From the NCBI RefSeq assembly GCF_002775205.1, contig NC_036453.1, positions 3,561,103 to 3,625,102 on the forward strand: DNA of 64,000 bases. Direction: 5' to 3'. The notes under the pieces were generated by a model. The model saw only the letters and a list, made by a program, of their open reading frames with translations. It was not told where the DNA came from and made no database searches. How positions within the stretch are numbered: the first letter of the stretch is position 1; the number at the start of each line of letters is the position of its first letter. Of this stretch, positions 34,047 through 46,700 are shown piece by piece. The stretch is from Xiphophorus maculatus (Eukaryota > Chordata > Actinopteri > Cyprinodontiformes > Poeciliidae). The position numbers and the translations under genes are program-made.

Positions 34047-34048
<2 letters not shown>
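31905..34048 (-). mobile_element. 5'-truncated R4/Rex6-like LINE in an (AT)n microsatellite
   Basis: A non-LTR retrotransposon copy of about 2.1 kb on the minus strand. It lacks the N-terminal part of its single ORF and ends shortly after the stop codon in an AT-rich 3' tail. AT-dinucleotide sequence borders both sides (about 31876-31890 and 34049-34101), so it appears to have integrated into, or been trimmed within, an AT microsatellite. The reading frame is intact over about 700 codons, so the insertion is young. Confidence 0.85.
31952..34047 (-). CDS. LINE ORF: reverse transcriptase plus restriction-like endonuclease (5' truncated)
   Basis: The frame starts inside the reverse transcriptase. 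Visible RT motifs are [32 protein letters not shown], the [12 protein letters not shown] block and the catalytic YMDD at 33376-33365. After a long thumb/linker there is a CCHC motif (C-R-L-C-X8-H-X4-C, near 32480-32530), then a PD...D endonuclease core (PDIVVVD and [10 protein letters not shown], near 32211-32280). RT followed by CCHC and a PD-(D/E)XK nuclease is the layout of R2/R4-type LINEs (restriction-enzyme-like endonuclease), not of APE-type L1/L2 elements. In fish the R4-clade family Rex6 has this design. The frame extends further 5' only through translated AT repeat, which is not part of the protein. Stop codon TAG at 31954-31952. Confidence 0.9.

Positions 34049-34101
<53 letters not shown>
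34049..34101. repeat. (AT)n microsatellite
   Basis: About 26 AT units at the 5' junction of the truncated LINE. A further AT run of about 40 bp at 34185-34225 lies beyond a 78-bp hairpin element. Confidence 0.95.
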
Positions 34102-34106
<5 letters not shown>

Positions 34107-34181
34107 CAGTTCAGACCAAAAGTTTGGACACACCTTCTCATTGAATTCAATGAGAAAGTGTGTCCAAACTTTTGGTCTGTA

Positions 34182-34184
<3 letters not shown>
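34107..34184. mobile_element. 78-bp Tc1/mariner-type palindromic mini-element
   Basis: Nearly perfect inverted repeat, left arm CAGTTCAGACCAAAAGTTTG and right arm its complement with one mismatch (CAGTACAG), meeting at GAATTC in the centre. TA dinucleotides flank both ends (34105-34106 and 34185-34186). The CAGACCAAAAGTTTGGACACACC end is a common Tc1-type terminal repeat in fish. Only the ends remain, so it can move only with a transposase supplied elsewhere. Confidence 0.8.

Positions 34185-34225
<41 letters not shown>
34185..34225. repeat. (AT)n microsatellite, right half
   Basis: Continuation of the AT microsatellite on the far side of the 78-bp hairpin element, consistent with that element having inserted at a TA inside the repeat. 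Confidence 0.9.
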
Positions 34226-34229
<4 letters not shown>

Positions 34230-34524
34230 TCCCTAATACACCACTGTAGGTAACAGATACCTATCTTGCTGTCAGAATTAAAATAAATAGTTTTAAAAAG
34301 GCATCATTTTGACAAAACCACTTGAGATTAAAAAAAAAAGCTTCAATTTGTCCTTAACTAGAATCCCCATCCAATAGTTTGATTTACGGTACATCCATTT
34401 AACACCATTACGTGAGAAAACTCGCTTGTTTATCCTCAATATTGTAGTTTTCCCTTAACATTAATATTTTTCAGCTATTTGCCATATTATTGAATTGAAC
34501 TTTGTTTTTAAGAAAAATATAAAT

Positions 34525-34627
34525 TTGAGTTTGGAATCTACCAAGAAACGTCTGGTTGCTTTAAAACTGACCAACTTCACTTGGAAAAGCCCAATTGCTG
34601 AAGAATCGCTGTCATGCGTGACGGGGT
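34525..34627 (+). repeat. Direct repeat, copy A
   Basis: About 103 bp beginning TTGAGTTTGGAATCTACC and containing CACTTGGAAAAGCCCAATTG. A second copy with scattered differences lies at 35566-35668, about 1.04 kb downstream in the same orientation. No coding signal. Confidence 0.8.
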
Positions 34628-37600
34628 AAACATTCCTTCAAACTTTAAACTCATCATAAATATTCAAACAGACCTTTAGAAAACATTCACACCTACCGAA
34701 GGTTTGCCATCCATTAAATATAACCTACTGATTTGTATCGTGTTGCCATTTTCAGGTCACTGATCAAAACTCTGGCATGCTGAATGCCAGATTATTTTTT
34801 CCTGGGGTTGTTTGATACAGTGGAAAGTAAACTCATCTTTCAATGCTGTGGGTGTGAATTCAAAGCAGAAATGGCAGCAGGTGTGTGTCCGCACACACAG
34901 ACCTCCTTATCCCAGAAGACGGCAACAGCCTCTAAACAAAGCCGTATCTAGGAAACAGCAGGTTTCTCCTGCGTCATCCGTTGTCTGTCTGATGCTATCC
35001 TCTGTCTTCATGCTATTCTCATCCTAGTTACACGTTTTATAGATTTTTAATAGCTTCATTAATTAATGCTTAACTGCATGGTATTGCTTTTAGTTTTTGC
35101 TAAATTCCACGTCCACTGAGGAAGGAGTGACATCCAACCTTCCGTTTCATTCGCCTGCCACACAAACCTGGCTCGGTCCTTTCCTGATCTCTTCACATCA
35201 ATGACTCCTTCAAGGCAGACAGCTACAGTATCTCTGCTCACAGCAAGAGGGGCATGTGTCTGATTCATGGGAAGTGGCCTTGGTATTCCAGTTGAACTCA
35301 GTAACTCATACAAAAGCCTGTCAGATGATATTTAGCTGGTGTATATAAGCTAAAGATATCGGAGGAAAAAATAAAACAAAAACTACAGTGTGTGTTTCAC
35401 TGCTGCTCTGAATGCAAAGTGACTGATTTCCTTCGTCCGTGTTAGCCACAGCTCCAAATCCTAACTGTCTGATTTTACTACCCAAATATAATAAGTGCCA
35501 AGCTTTGAATAGTATAGAGATAATGAACATGCTCTGAGATTCTTTAATCACAATTAGACCGTAAATTGAGTTTGGACTCTACCAAGAAACATCTGGTTGC
35601 TTTAAAACGCACAAACTTCACTTGGAAAAGCCCAATTGCTGAAGAATCCTTTTTACGCGCGACTGGGTATGAAAATGGTTTTCTCTTTTGTAAAGAGAAA
35701 AACATTTGTCACATAAAAACGCTTTTTTAAAATCTTGGTTACACTAAAGCAGTTCCTCATTGGTTTGCATTAAGTGTTTTTACTTTAAACTGTATAAAGT
35801 ACAATTTGGTTTGTTGATTGTTGATTTATTTATTTAAAAAGGGACAAAGTATGATCAGGGTTAGCCATAAAGGCTAATTTTCATCTGTACTCCCTCAAGG
35901 TACAATCAATATGAATACAATAGATTAACGTGCAACACAGACAACTTAGTAATCTTCTTCAACAAAAGGGAATAATGATGATAAATAAGAAGCAATTTTC
36001 ATCTAAAATGAGCATATTAAGTTACAAATCTAAAAAAATATATAAAGTCATAAAGCACAAAAGTTCACCATAACATTGTGCAATACAATACATAGAAAAA
36101 CAACTTTATTTTAAAGAAATAGAGATTTCTTTAAAACCTTTTAACGATCCTTTAATCAATTTCATAGTGTTCGGCGATGCGATGGAAAGAAAAATAAAAT
36201 ATTCAATACATGGTCAAATTGCATTTACTTTTTTTACTGAAATGTTTTCTTTGGCTAATCTCTCTACAATGTGTATAAATTGCCAATAAAGTCAAATCTG
36301 GAAATGAAATCAGCAGCAACTTGGTCAAACTAGCAACAAGGAAAACATGTGGAGTTTGTTAAATGTTGTTTTCAGTGAAGCCTGAAGGGACAGACTGACT
36401 GACAGCTGTACAAAATATATTCATTTACATTCCAGAAATGAAAACAAACTGTTTGTTGCTGCAGCTACCTCTGGGTTCTCAAACACACAGCAGCCATTTT
36501 TGGTTTTGAGGTCAGGGCGGCTGAATTATCTCAGAATTTTCAAATGATAATTTCAACTTTCTGCTAAGTTTCAATGTAGGGACTTTGCAGGTTTGACTTC
36601 AGAGTAAAAATGAAAAAAATACTAATCTGCTCCTTTCAACCAAACACACTGTACCTTTAGACTGAAACTTTATTTTAATTGTAAAACATTACCAGCTAAA
36701 AATATTCCATCTCCTATTGCCTCTACCGTTTTAAAATCTCTCATAAAAACTGGATTTATTGAGGTGAAGCTTTAGAGATGTCATAATGTTTGAGAACTAA
36801 TTCTTCCCCCAGTTTATTTGTAGTCATTACTGTACATAGATCTGTGGTTGATCCAGACAAGAAAATATCAAAATCATAAGCTGTTCCGTGTAAATTATTA
36901 AAATGTGAAAGGTGAATTACTGCAGACGTCACAAAATAAACTGAATAATTTTGTAGTATTTTTAAGTTCAGTCTTTTAGGATCTGCAACTTCAGCCACTA
37001 ATATCAAAGAAAGTTTGATATACGGATTCTCAACTCATCACAGCTTTGTCTTTTTAATTAAACACAGCTGAATGAGTGACTTTAGTTTCTATTGACTAGA
37101 TGGAAGCTGGAGAACCCCTCCCCCGCCTGTTGCTGCTTACTGCCAGTCAGCTGGGTGAACAAATTCTTCTGCATGGCTTGCAAGAAAGATACATTTAACC
37201 ATTAGCAAATATTTCCACTTTAAATAAAAAATAAAAAAGGAACAGTCATGGGAAAGAACAGCAACTAATCACTCTAATGTTTTAAAATTGGCAGCATTTC
37301 TGTAAAGCAGGTATTACTAACCCCAACATACCAGCTTTATCGAAATAACAGCCTGTCGTACATGTTTAGTGGGTTTATTACGTTATTTTTTCTTTACCAA
37401 ACTTAATAACAGGTAAGTGGATATAAGTATAACTGACGTAACTAATTTGCTAACTGTACCTGTTTGCCTTTGGCCACAGTGAAAGGTTTGTTTTCAACAG
37501 TCCCAAAGAGAGGAATTAAATAGAGCTGGACGCACACACTCTTTGGGGGAAAACTATTAAATATATTTATTTAAAATTAATTTTTAAAAAGTCAATGTTA

Positions 37601-40600
37601 TCACCGCAACAGGTTATGTGAAGTGGATACATTTTTTAGTGCCAAGTTTTTAGTTTTAACAAAGGTAGAAAAAAAATATCCTTCCACGACGCAGTTTTTG
37701 GTGAGAGCTGGCCATTGGGTGGTGTTGTTAGGGTGGTGTTATTAGCTCGGCGTCGCAAGAACTTTCTTCCTCTACGTTTAAAAGTTAATATGTTCTCTGA
37801 GTGAGCCTGTTTTTTCCTCTCTCCCTTCCATAAAACCTGTTTTCTCTAGAAAACTGCCTGCATGGCGGCCAGCATCGCTGAAAAGACTCACTGAGCAACA
37901 AACAGGCTTCAGCCATTATTCTCATCACCTACCGGATCATAGTCCATCTTGTTGGAAGGAAAGGTCCTCTTGCTCGTAAATTGGCGGTCCAACTTTTAAT
38001 TTAACCTTGTTGCGTTCACTTAAGACCTTTTTTAAGACCTGGTCTAAAAATGTAAGACTTTAATACGTTCAAGTTCCAACTACGTTTCCTTCTTCAAGTT
38101 AACTTCCTGGTAGATGTTGTTTCTTTTCGTTCCTTCTGACTAAATTCCTCCGCGCCGCCGGTGTCAAGTGAACCGCATCACAATTGGCTTCCTCCGTCAC
38201 ATTAAAATACGTAACCTCGCAGCGATGTGCGACGATTTGTTTCTCGACGAGCAAACACTAAAATAATAAGCTTATTTAATGTGTTCAAACTATTTAATGG
38301 GCTAATGGATGAATGCCAACGTTTTATGGCCGATATCCAGGCCTTACGGCGAAATTAAAATGCTTTTATTTTGAAACCGCACCTGTACTTCTCTCATTGT
38401 CGTAAAATACACCTGAGCCACTCCTGCTGTGACGTCACACTCACAGGTTCTTCCCAGCACATCCTAAATGTGATCTTACCGAGTCATAATTGTTGAGTCA
38501 TAAACTCTCCTAGAGCTTTGTATGTCTCTCTGTAGGAAAAGCTCGGGGCTGTGTGCTTGGTCCTCTATCATGTTTAAGGAACAGCACTCAACGGAGTTGT
38601 ACAGCAAAAGGCAAAGAACTTACACTTAAAGGAATTTAAATTACTAGGCAAAAAATTGTATCTCCTTAAAAAATAAATCGGAAGATTGAGAAATAAATGT
38701 GTATGAGGATGGACTCTTGTTTATACAGGTGGATAGAATCAATATTTTTTTTTTCAGGTGGCAATTATATCACTACTTTGTAGAAATAAAAGACAAGCAT
38801 AAATCTGTGAACATCAGTTTGAAAGAAGTTCTCAGTTGGGCTTTAATCCAAACAGAGCCAGAGCTACATAAATGTGGGCCCCTGGGCTGGAGCTTTGGTG
38901 CCTTTTTCATGAAAAAAATACTCTTAATGCAAACTACAGTACATTGATAGTTAGTCATATATATCTGCGGGTATGAACTGATGCACGGCAGGACTACAGT
39001 GCATCAGTTATGGTTGATTGCTCCAAAGAAAAAAACCCATAACTTCATAATTTTCAAATACTCTATTGTTTATATTGATGAAAATACAAAAATATTAAGT
39101 CAACTCACGTTATTTGAGCCTATGAGTTTTATATAAGGCACAATGTCTGCAAAACACACATTCTTTAAAAAATCTGGTCCATCTGAGTCAGTTTTCTGCT
39201 ACACTTTGCATCTTGTTGGTGAAAAGGTTTCACCAGAATGCCGTCTTCTAAATTCATATTACAAGTCGACACATTGTCACGCCTGAGCTGCGGATCTCTG
39301 CAGCTCTTCTACACTTTGCAACGCTGCTTTCCAGAATCTCTCTCTCCTCTGTATGTTTTGTTGTCGACAGCCATGCTGTGGTCGGCCTGTAATTACACCA
39401 CTTTTCCACAAGTTTATCCCTGACCCATCTATGTTCCTTGTCTTCATACCTTTTGTTTGCACGACAGTTGTATTCATATTGAAATCAAACAACACATCGG
39501 TGAAACCTGTTTCTTAAATAGATATCTACAGAAAGTGGTGGCGTGGTTTTTCTCCTCCAACAAACTTCTTGAAAGCATTTGTCCTTTTCTTGCATTTCCT
39601 TTCTCATAAATTCCAATAAAAATGTGGTTTTAATGTAGACAACAAAAAAAAGAAACATCTTCTGGTTCATGTTGGAATTTGTTTAATAAAACCTTCTCTG
39701 GCTTTCACATAAATTATCTGCTTTTCAATGGTTGAATCTTGTGAAATATTTTAAGCTTCAAATCTCAATAAACTGTAAATAATTAACTTGAGATGAAGCT
39801 TAAATAGGTTTTTGCGCCGCTTTTATTTGCTTACTTGCGAAGGCAATCCCTTCTTTTAGATCTAAAGAACAGCTATAAATCAGTTTTTATTACTACAACA
39901 GTAAAGAGTTGTTACTCTTTATTTTCTTTTCTACAAATCAAAAGACCTGAACAAACTTCCACCAAGAATGATGCTTTTAATAACTTCCCTACTGGCCTCT
40001 TTGTAAAGCTGTTTAAAGGATTTGCTTCCTTAATATTCATCTTTTAGTTAATTAGAAGTTGGGTTTCAAGCTAATTGAAAATGACAAAGACCTGAAAAAT
40101 CAAGCATCTCCTCTACGTTTCACATACATGTGAAAAAAAAAAAAATGACTTCACCAGTTTTCCTCTGCTCACGTAACAGGAAGGTTTGGTGTCCTGTTAG
40201 CCCAGCAGCTCCTCCTTGTTGACCTGCTACACCCAGCCAGAAACTTCATACCTCGACCAACCAGTTTGACCACCACCCTGAGGGAGGCGGTGCATGTTGT
40301 TCCTGTTCCTGCTGGTTGGATCAACAACAGCTGAGCGCCATCTGATTATTTGCCACTGCAAATCATCGGAGCTTTCTCGTCGTGAAAACGATTCGCAATA
40401 AAGTTACGTTATCATTGTGTTTAAGAATTACTGGAACTTTATGAAAAAGAAAGCATTTATTTTGACAATTCATTTTTTTAGCGCTGGTTGAGCTGTTATA
40501 ATCATCTACACAGACAAGACAGAGAAAAGAGTTGAGAAAGGAGGGAGCAAAAGCAGATTATCTTCATTACACGGAGATAAGAAAAGACACTTAAAAACAT

Positions 40601-40717
40601 ATTTTAGAAAAAAAGAAAGAAGTTTTAGATAAACACTGAGTATGAAAAATAAGGCTGTAGAAACAACAACAACAACAACAAAAAATTGTGAATCTTCGTT
40701 CAAATCCTCCGTTCTGG
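34628..40717. other. Intergenic region between the VAMP cluster and ncaph
   Basis: AT-rich DNA. It contains the second direct-repeat copy (35566-35668), a perfect 11-bp hairpin (38976-38986 with 38999-39009) and scattered poly(A)/poly(T). I see no exon with convincing splice sites. The last part (about 40450-40717) should contain the ncaph 3'UTR; TTTATT at 40457-40462 is a minus-strand AATAAA. Confidence 0.4.
35566..35668 (+). repeat. Direct repeat, copy B
   Basis: Partner of 34525-34627, sharing CACTTGGAAAAGCCCAATTG and GCTGAAGAATC, with roughly ten to fifteen mismatches by eye. Its presence within about 1 kb in the same orientation suggests a local duplication or two copies of an uncharacterised dispersed repeat. 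Confidence 0.8.
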
Positions 40718-43700
40718 TCACTGGCCTTGTCTGATGATGATATCTGACATGTCATCAACCTTCACCAGCTCCAGGTTCTGGGAAATAAATTAAAAATCAG
40801 AAATCAATACCCGTACTTGTTCCAGAACAGCTCACAGATGGTTTGAACAGCAAGCAAACCATCTGTGAGCTTTACGTCACGTGTCTTTATGTGCCCAGAA
40901 GAAACATACATTTTACATACATACATTTCTCTGTATGTTAATGCAGGGAAATCTGTTAAGTTAAAGGTTTCCAATGACATACAGAGTTCTCTACAGCTTT
41001 AGCGTGTGCATGTTCAACAGTTTGTGACTTATCCTTAGAGCCCATCTGTTAACCACTGGACCTGGCCACATCAATCACAAGGTTACTTCCTAATAAGCAT
41101 CTAGGCGTTGTGTTGGAGTGACGCTCACCTTTTCATTAGCGAGATGCAGCAGGGCAACAAACGCCAGTGGCACCGACAAGTTCTGAGCCATACTGCTGGG
41201 TAATCTGAACCAACACAGAGGGAGAGAAACAGGAAAACAGAGACGCTTTAACAAATTTTATTTGATTTGATTTTTAAACATTTCCGTTAATTGGAAGTCA
41301 AAAACTGTCATCTTTGAAATTAAAGTGGGATTAATTAGGGAACAGTACACCAATGATTATTTTTGCGCAGAATGAACTCCTTTTCACTGGTGTCATGCAG
41401 CATGAGCGCCAACTCTGATTAATATTCTTCACAAGTGTAAGTCGAAGCGGGCCGGGCCAGCAGGTTGGCCAGTACCTTTGAAGCAGAGTCTTTGTGGTCT
41501 GACTGAAGGCTTTCTCTCCACACACTGGAGCCTCTGCACTGTCCTCCACCTGCTGGGAACATCAAGGGGAAAAGCCAATAAAACAGACCTGGACACACAG
41601 AATCAAACAAATCCAGCTCAACCCGACTGGTTGGCTACTTTGCTCGCCCCGCGCAAACTCTCAGGACAAGACGTTAGAAATTGTATTTTTTTATTTTAAA
41701 AAGAGAGAGAAGTGATTTACCTGTTTTGGTTTTTCTGGGCTGTCAGTCAGCAGAGTCCACATGCTGTTCTTCAGCCTCTTCATGTCCATTTTCTTCGCTG
41801 TCTTGGCGTAGTTGATTTCTATTTTGTTCACCTTCGTAGCAAAAGTAACACAGTAAGCTTCGAAGAAATTACGAAGCAAAAACTTTCCCAGTGTGCAGAA
41901 TTTGCACATTTTACACATGCAGCTGCAGAATATAATTACAGTGCCTAGAAGAAGTATTTGCATTGGTAAAGCATGTTCACATTTTGTTACAACCACACGC
42001 TTAATGTACTAAAATGAAATTTTATATTTTATGAACTTTTTGTTTTTGAACGTCATAAATCAACTTGAGTAAACAAACTGGAACACCGGCATGGCACAAA
42101 ATAAAAATGAAATTAAATAACTGCACAAAATCAGGTCTGACGTTTTAGACATTATTCAACCATTTTGACCAACGGTTTTTGAAATCTGCCCCTCGTGACT
42201 TCAGTCTAAAGGTTATCATTTCCATTACAAAAATACTCCATAGCTAATCAATCATTTAATAAACTGAAATTGTATGCGAAGGTCCTAGTCCTGAAATGAG
42301 AAGCATATATTGGTTCACAACAGGGTTTACACACAAAAATCTGGAGTGAAAGTGTGGGGTCACAGATCACGTGATTTTTAGCAGCAGTCCTAGAATTATC
42401 ACAAGTTTATTTTTCTATAATTCTCCCCACTGGTGCCAAAAGTGACTGGACAGAAAAAAAACAGAAGATGTTTCCGTCTTCCTTTTTTTTTTTTTTTTAA
42501 TTCGTGGAAGCTGGATGCTCCTTATTGAATAGATCTAAAGAAACCAATCACTGATATCTTATTTTAACACAACATCAGAGCAAACAGAGAGGTTTGTGTT
42601 TGTAACAATGGAAGCTCACCGCAGTGTGAATGCTGTTGTAAGGCTCTGTCTTTGTGTTATAGAAAGTATCAAACGGAGGGCATACCCTGTGTGGCTCAGG
42701 CACCAGATCTTCCTCCCCGTATGTGGAAACTCCCTCCAGGTCTTGCGAGGGCTGAGACAGACCGTCACCTGAAGGCTGAGTGTCATCTGAACCACCAAAC
42801 CCTTCGACGTCGTCATCACTGTCACCACCCTGAAACAGAGTGGACGGCCGCTTTCATGCTGCTGTTGATCATCTAGTCAAACACCGGCTTCAGCAAGCGT
42901 ATAATCACAGCTGGACATTGTAATCTCTAAGATAAGTATGACTTTGACCATATTGCTATGCAGCTGGTCTGTTCTGCTAACGCGTACTGCAGACTCAGCA
43001 GATGTCTGCTAACATCAAGATGGCTTCCAGACCTGAAGACCAGGACAGAAGTTGGCTGTGTCGTTGGCGTTGTTGTAGTCGTAATCCCCGATTCCTTCTC
43101 CAAGCTCTCCAGACAGCCTCTTCTGGGCCTCTTGACTCAACTACACAGAGCAGAAAACACATTCAATGTCAGAACATCTAGGCAATATGTCAGACGTCAA
43201 AGAATCCCCGACTTTCCAGACGTAAACTTCCAGATTTCTATGTATGTTTTCAACATCCTATGAAAGTAAGAATAGAAATGTTTATACGGGTGGTAAGGCC
43301 AAAGACAGAAAGAGAGCATGAAAGGCAGAAAGACAGAAAAAAGAAAGACAAAGAAACAGGAAGAAAAACAGAGAGAAAGAATGAAAGAAAAACACAGAAA
43401 GAAAGACAAAACAATACATAAAGTTAGACAGATAGGGAAGCAAACCTGGAAAAATACATTTTTTTCCCCCCACAGTGACAGAAACTTTAAATCACATGTA
43501 ATACTTTTCTAGACATGTTGGAATCCTGTTAGTATGTGTGAAGAACAAATTTTTTTTATGCTCCAAGTGCCCACTTAAAAAAAAAATCCCACACAGTATA
43601 ATGTGATTTAAAATGAAGACTTAATCAGTGTTTGTCTTGGATTATTGTGTGACTGTAAAGTCGTAGAACTGGAGCTTTTAAACTCCTAAAGGATTCTTTA

Positions 43701-46700
43701 AATGAAAAAAATACATTGAGACAAAGTTGGTGAATGTTGCCACAAGTTCTCCTGAACACTCAAATATTGTCCGATTAATCAGACTCACTCAAACATAGAA
43801 CTGTCCATTATGATGTTTTACTTCTGATGTATTTTAGTTGGAAAGCAGATCAGTGACCAGATAGGGCGGATATCTCACCGAGCTGGACGGTTTGAGGCTG
43901 AGCTGGGAGAGAATCTCTGGGGCAAACTTGAAATCGGCAGGCAGGGTCGTCTTCTTGTTGCTGGCGCTGAGGGCGGACTTACTGTTAGTGGTGGCTGCCT
44001 GGAAACAAGGAGGGAAAAAATGAGACTCAAAAGACAAAATGTTTGGGGGGGAATCAGGAATTCAGCCCTCTAAGCTAGCTGCATCAAGTTACTGGGCCTC
44101 ACATTATTATGCATTTATTCATGTCCCATCCGCAAACTTTAATGCATTTTATTGGGATCAAGGCATATTCTAACCATTTATGACCGTTTTGACGACGACA
44201 CATTCTGATAGATTCTTGCTGCCTTTGTCAAATGTCCAAAGACTGAAGCAAAAATGATAAAGATTTATATGAAAACAGGAAACTCCCCATCCCAAGAAAA
44301 CTATATTTATTAAAATTGAAAGTCTAATTTATGTTTCGGATTCTGTGTTGCTGCTAATCCTGTTTTTTGTTTTATATATATCTTTATTACTGTGTACAGA
44401 GTCACAGTGTCTTGAAAAGCGCATCATAAAATGTATCATTATCATTAACTAGACAATAAAAACCAGTGCCTTGACCTTTATGCTGAAGCTAATCCCATCT
44501 GGCATTAAACAGCAAAAACAATTGATGCACAAAAAACGAGTTTAGATGAGGATATAAGACACTTTACTCTTTTTGAACAGTTTGAATAAATATTCAGGTG
44601 TTGGGGGTTAAAGCAGGTTTACCCTTGTGGTGCGGAAGTACGTGTCAAAGTTGACATCATCGTTGAAGTCTATTTCAAAGGTCTTCTTGGGCTTCCTTTT
44701 TCTGGTCTCTTTGTCAGGAACATGATCCACTGAAACACAACAGGATAAAAAAAAAAAAAAGCACAACAAAAACAGTCAGTTTTCTGTATACATGAACCGC
44801 AACGCTCAATAAAGTCTCAATTTTGAGAGAATGTGAGAGCATCATTAGCTTCCAGGTCACTCAAAGCACAAAACAAACTTGGTGTGTTAGCACAGCTAAT
44901 ATTTGTGTAAGGATGCAATCATGTTTACTGTTCCTTCCTCTGGAAAACACAAAAGATGTGATGGACAGAAAGAATCGTTCTTGTCAAGTCTTTACGGTGA
45001 TGAGCAGGCGCACGTTTTGATTTTAATCATGTACCGTTTTCTCATTAGTCCCAATTTATAATGCAGACTGTCTTGCATTATACTGTCACTTCATAGTGAT
45101 CATTTTAACAAATGTGTAAAAAAAACCCCGATTTGTTAAATAAAAATTGGATACTGTAGCTTCAAGATGAGCAGGAAAGTGATTCTGTTCACTCACGTTT
45201 GTGTTTCGGTTTGAACTGCCAGTATCCGGGGCCGGCCCAGGCTGCCATGGTTCTCGGGCTGAAGTAAGAATATTCCCTGGGCTGAGAGGAAAGCTGCAGA
45301 CACATGGTGGCGATGTCTCCTTCTCCGATGGGAATCACGTCCCTGGAGGATCAACAGAAGAATCAGCAGAAAGAAAATGGTAACCTTGGGAAAGGAGCAG
45401 AACTCAATTGTCCTACTCTCAACCTCTGCAAAGGACTTTGTTACACTTCAGTTTGAATTGTAACAAGGAGTAGTGTGAAAGTGACAATCTGAAGCTGAGA
45501 GAAGTAAACACAAAATGCTAAAAACTTTTGAGGTGAAAATGTGTTTTCTGATCAACATGCTGACGACAGCTTCACTGTTCTGTTCATAGACGGGCCAGAT
45601 GTAAGGAAAAGAATCCACCAGATTGAGGAACTAGCTCATGTTTTAGCCTGTTGCAGTGCCAATCTTTAAATACTTTTACTCAAAACAAAGGTAAGATATT
45701 TAACACGTTTTTTCCCCCCACATAGATTTCGATACATTAAAAACAATTTAAAAACCAATTAATTGATGAAATTAATCGCTTTTATTAATTAAAAATAAAA
45801 TACACATACAAAAAGTTGCGGCCAGTATTCCGTTTCTGATATACCAGTAAATCTGATGCACAAGCTGCATCCGCAAACAGCGACGTACGACCAAGCTGAT
45901 TCTCTTGGCACTTAAAAAAATATATATTTAAAAAATTTGCTTCTATAAAGGATCTGATAGGAGGCTAGCAAAGAGTATTGTGTTCAAGATGTGCTAAATG
46001 GAGTTAGCCTATCACCAAAGCTATGCAAGCCTAAAATAGCATCTCAATGCTAAACATGCAGCAGGACAGACGTCCCTAAAGCTAATATAAGCGTCCACAT
46101 TTCTAAAGAAGAATTTTTTTTTGTAGACTCTACATGAAAGCTGAGTGAGTATAATAGGACTTTGAACCAAGCTGATGGTTGACCAACATAAATAACAGAT
46201 TAAAAACAATAAGCAAAGGGTTTTAGATTAGAAAATGTTGCTTGTTTTGTTGTCGTTTCCAAGTCCCACCACAACCCAAAACTTAAAAAAAAAAACAGAA
46301 CTCCTGGTAATATAATAATCATGGCCACAAATATTCCCACAGTGTGGGCCGACGACATCCGTCCTCGTACCTTCCTTTGCTGGGGCCGGACGACTCGCAG
46401 CCCTCCTTGTGTTCCTTTGATCCTTCCTCACAGTCAGCTAGTCCCTCTTCATAATCAGCATCAAAGTCAGGGCAGTCGTCTTCTTCCGGCTCCGGCTCCA
46501 GCTCAGCATTCACGTCAAACACGTGTTCGCCCTGCTTCATCTTCTCCAGCAGCTGGTTCATGGTCTGAAGGCAGATCAACATTCAGACACACAAGACTCA
46601 TGGTTTGCACCGACTCCGTTTATTCATTTCCAAACCAGTAATTAAAACATTGATAGAAAATTATACGACTTTCAGCTTAGTCTGGACGTTATATTTTGAT

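Noticed and set aside
34048..34150. Ile-Tyr repeat N terminus of the LINE frame
   Set aside because: It is translated AT microsatellite and hairpin sequence, not LINE protein.
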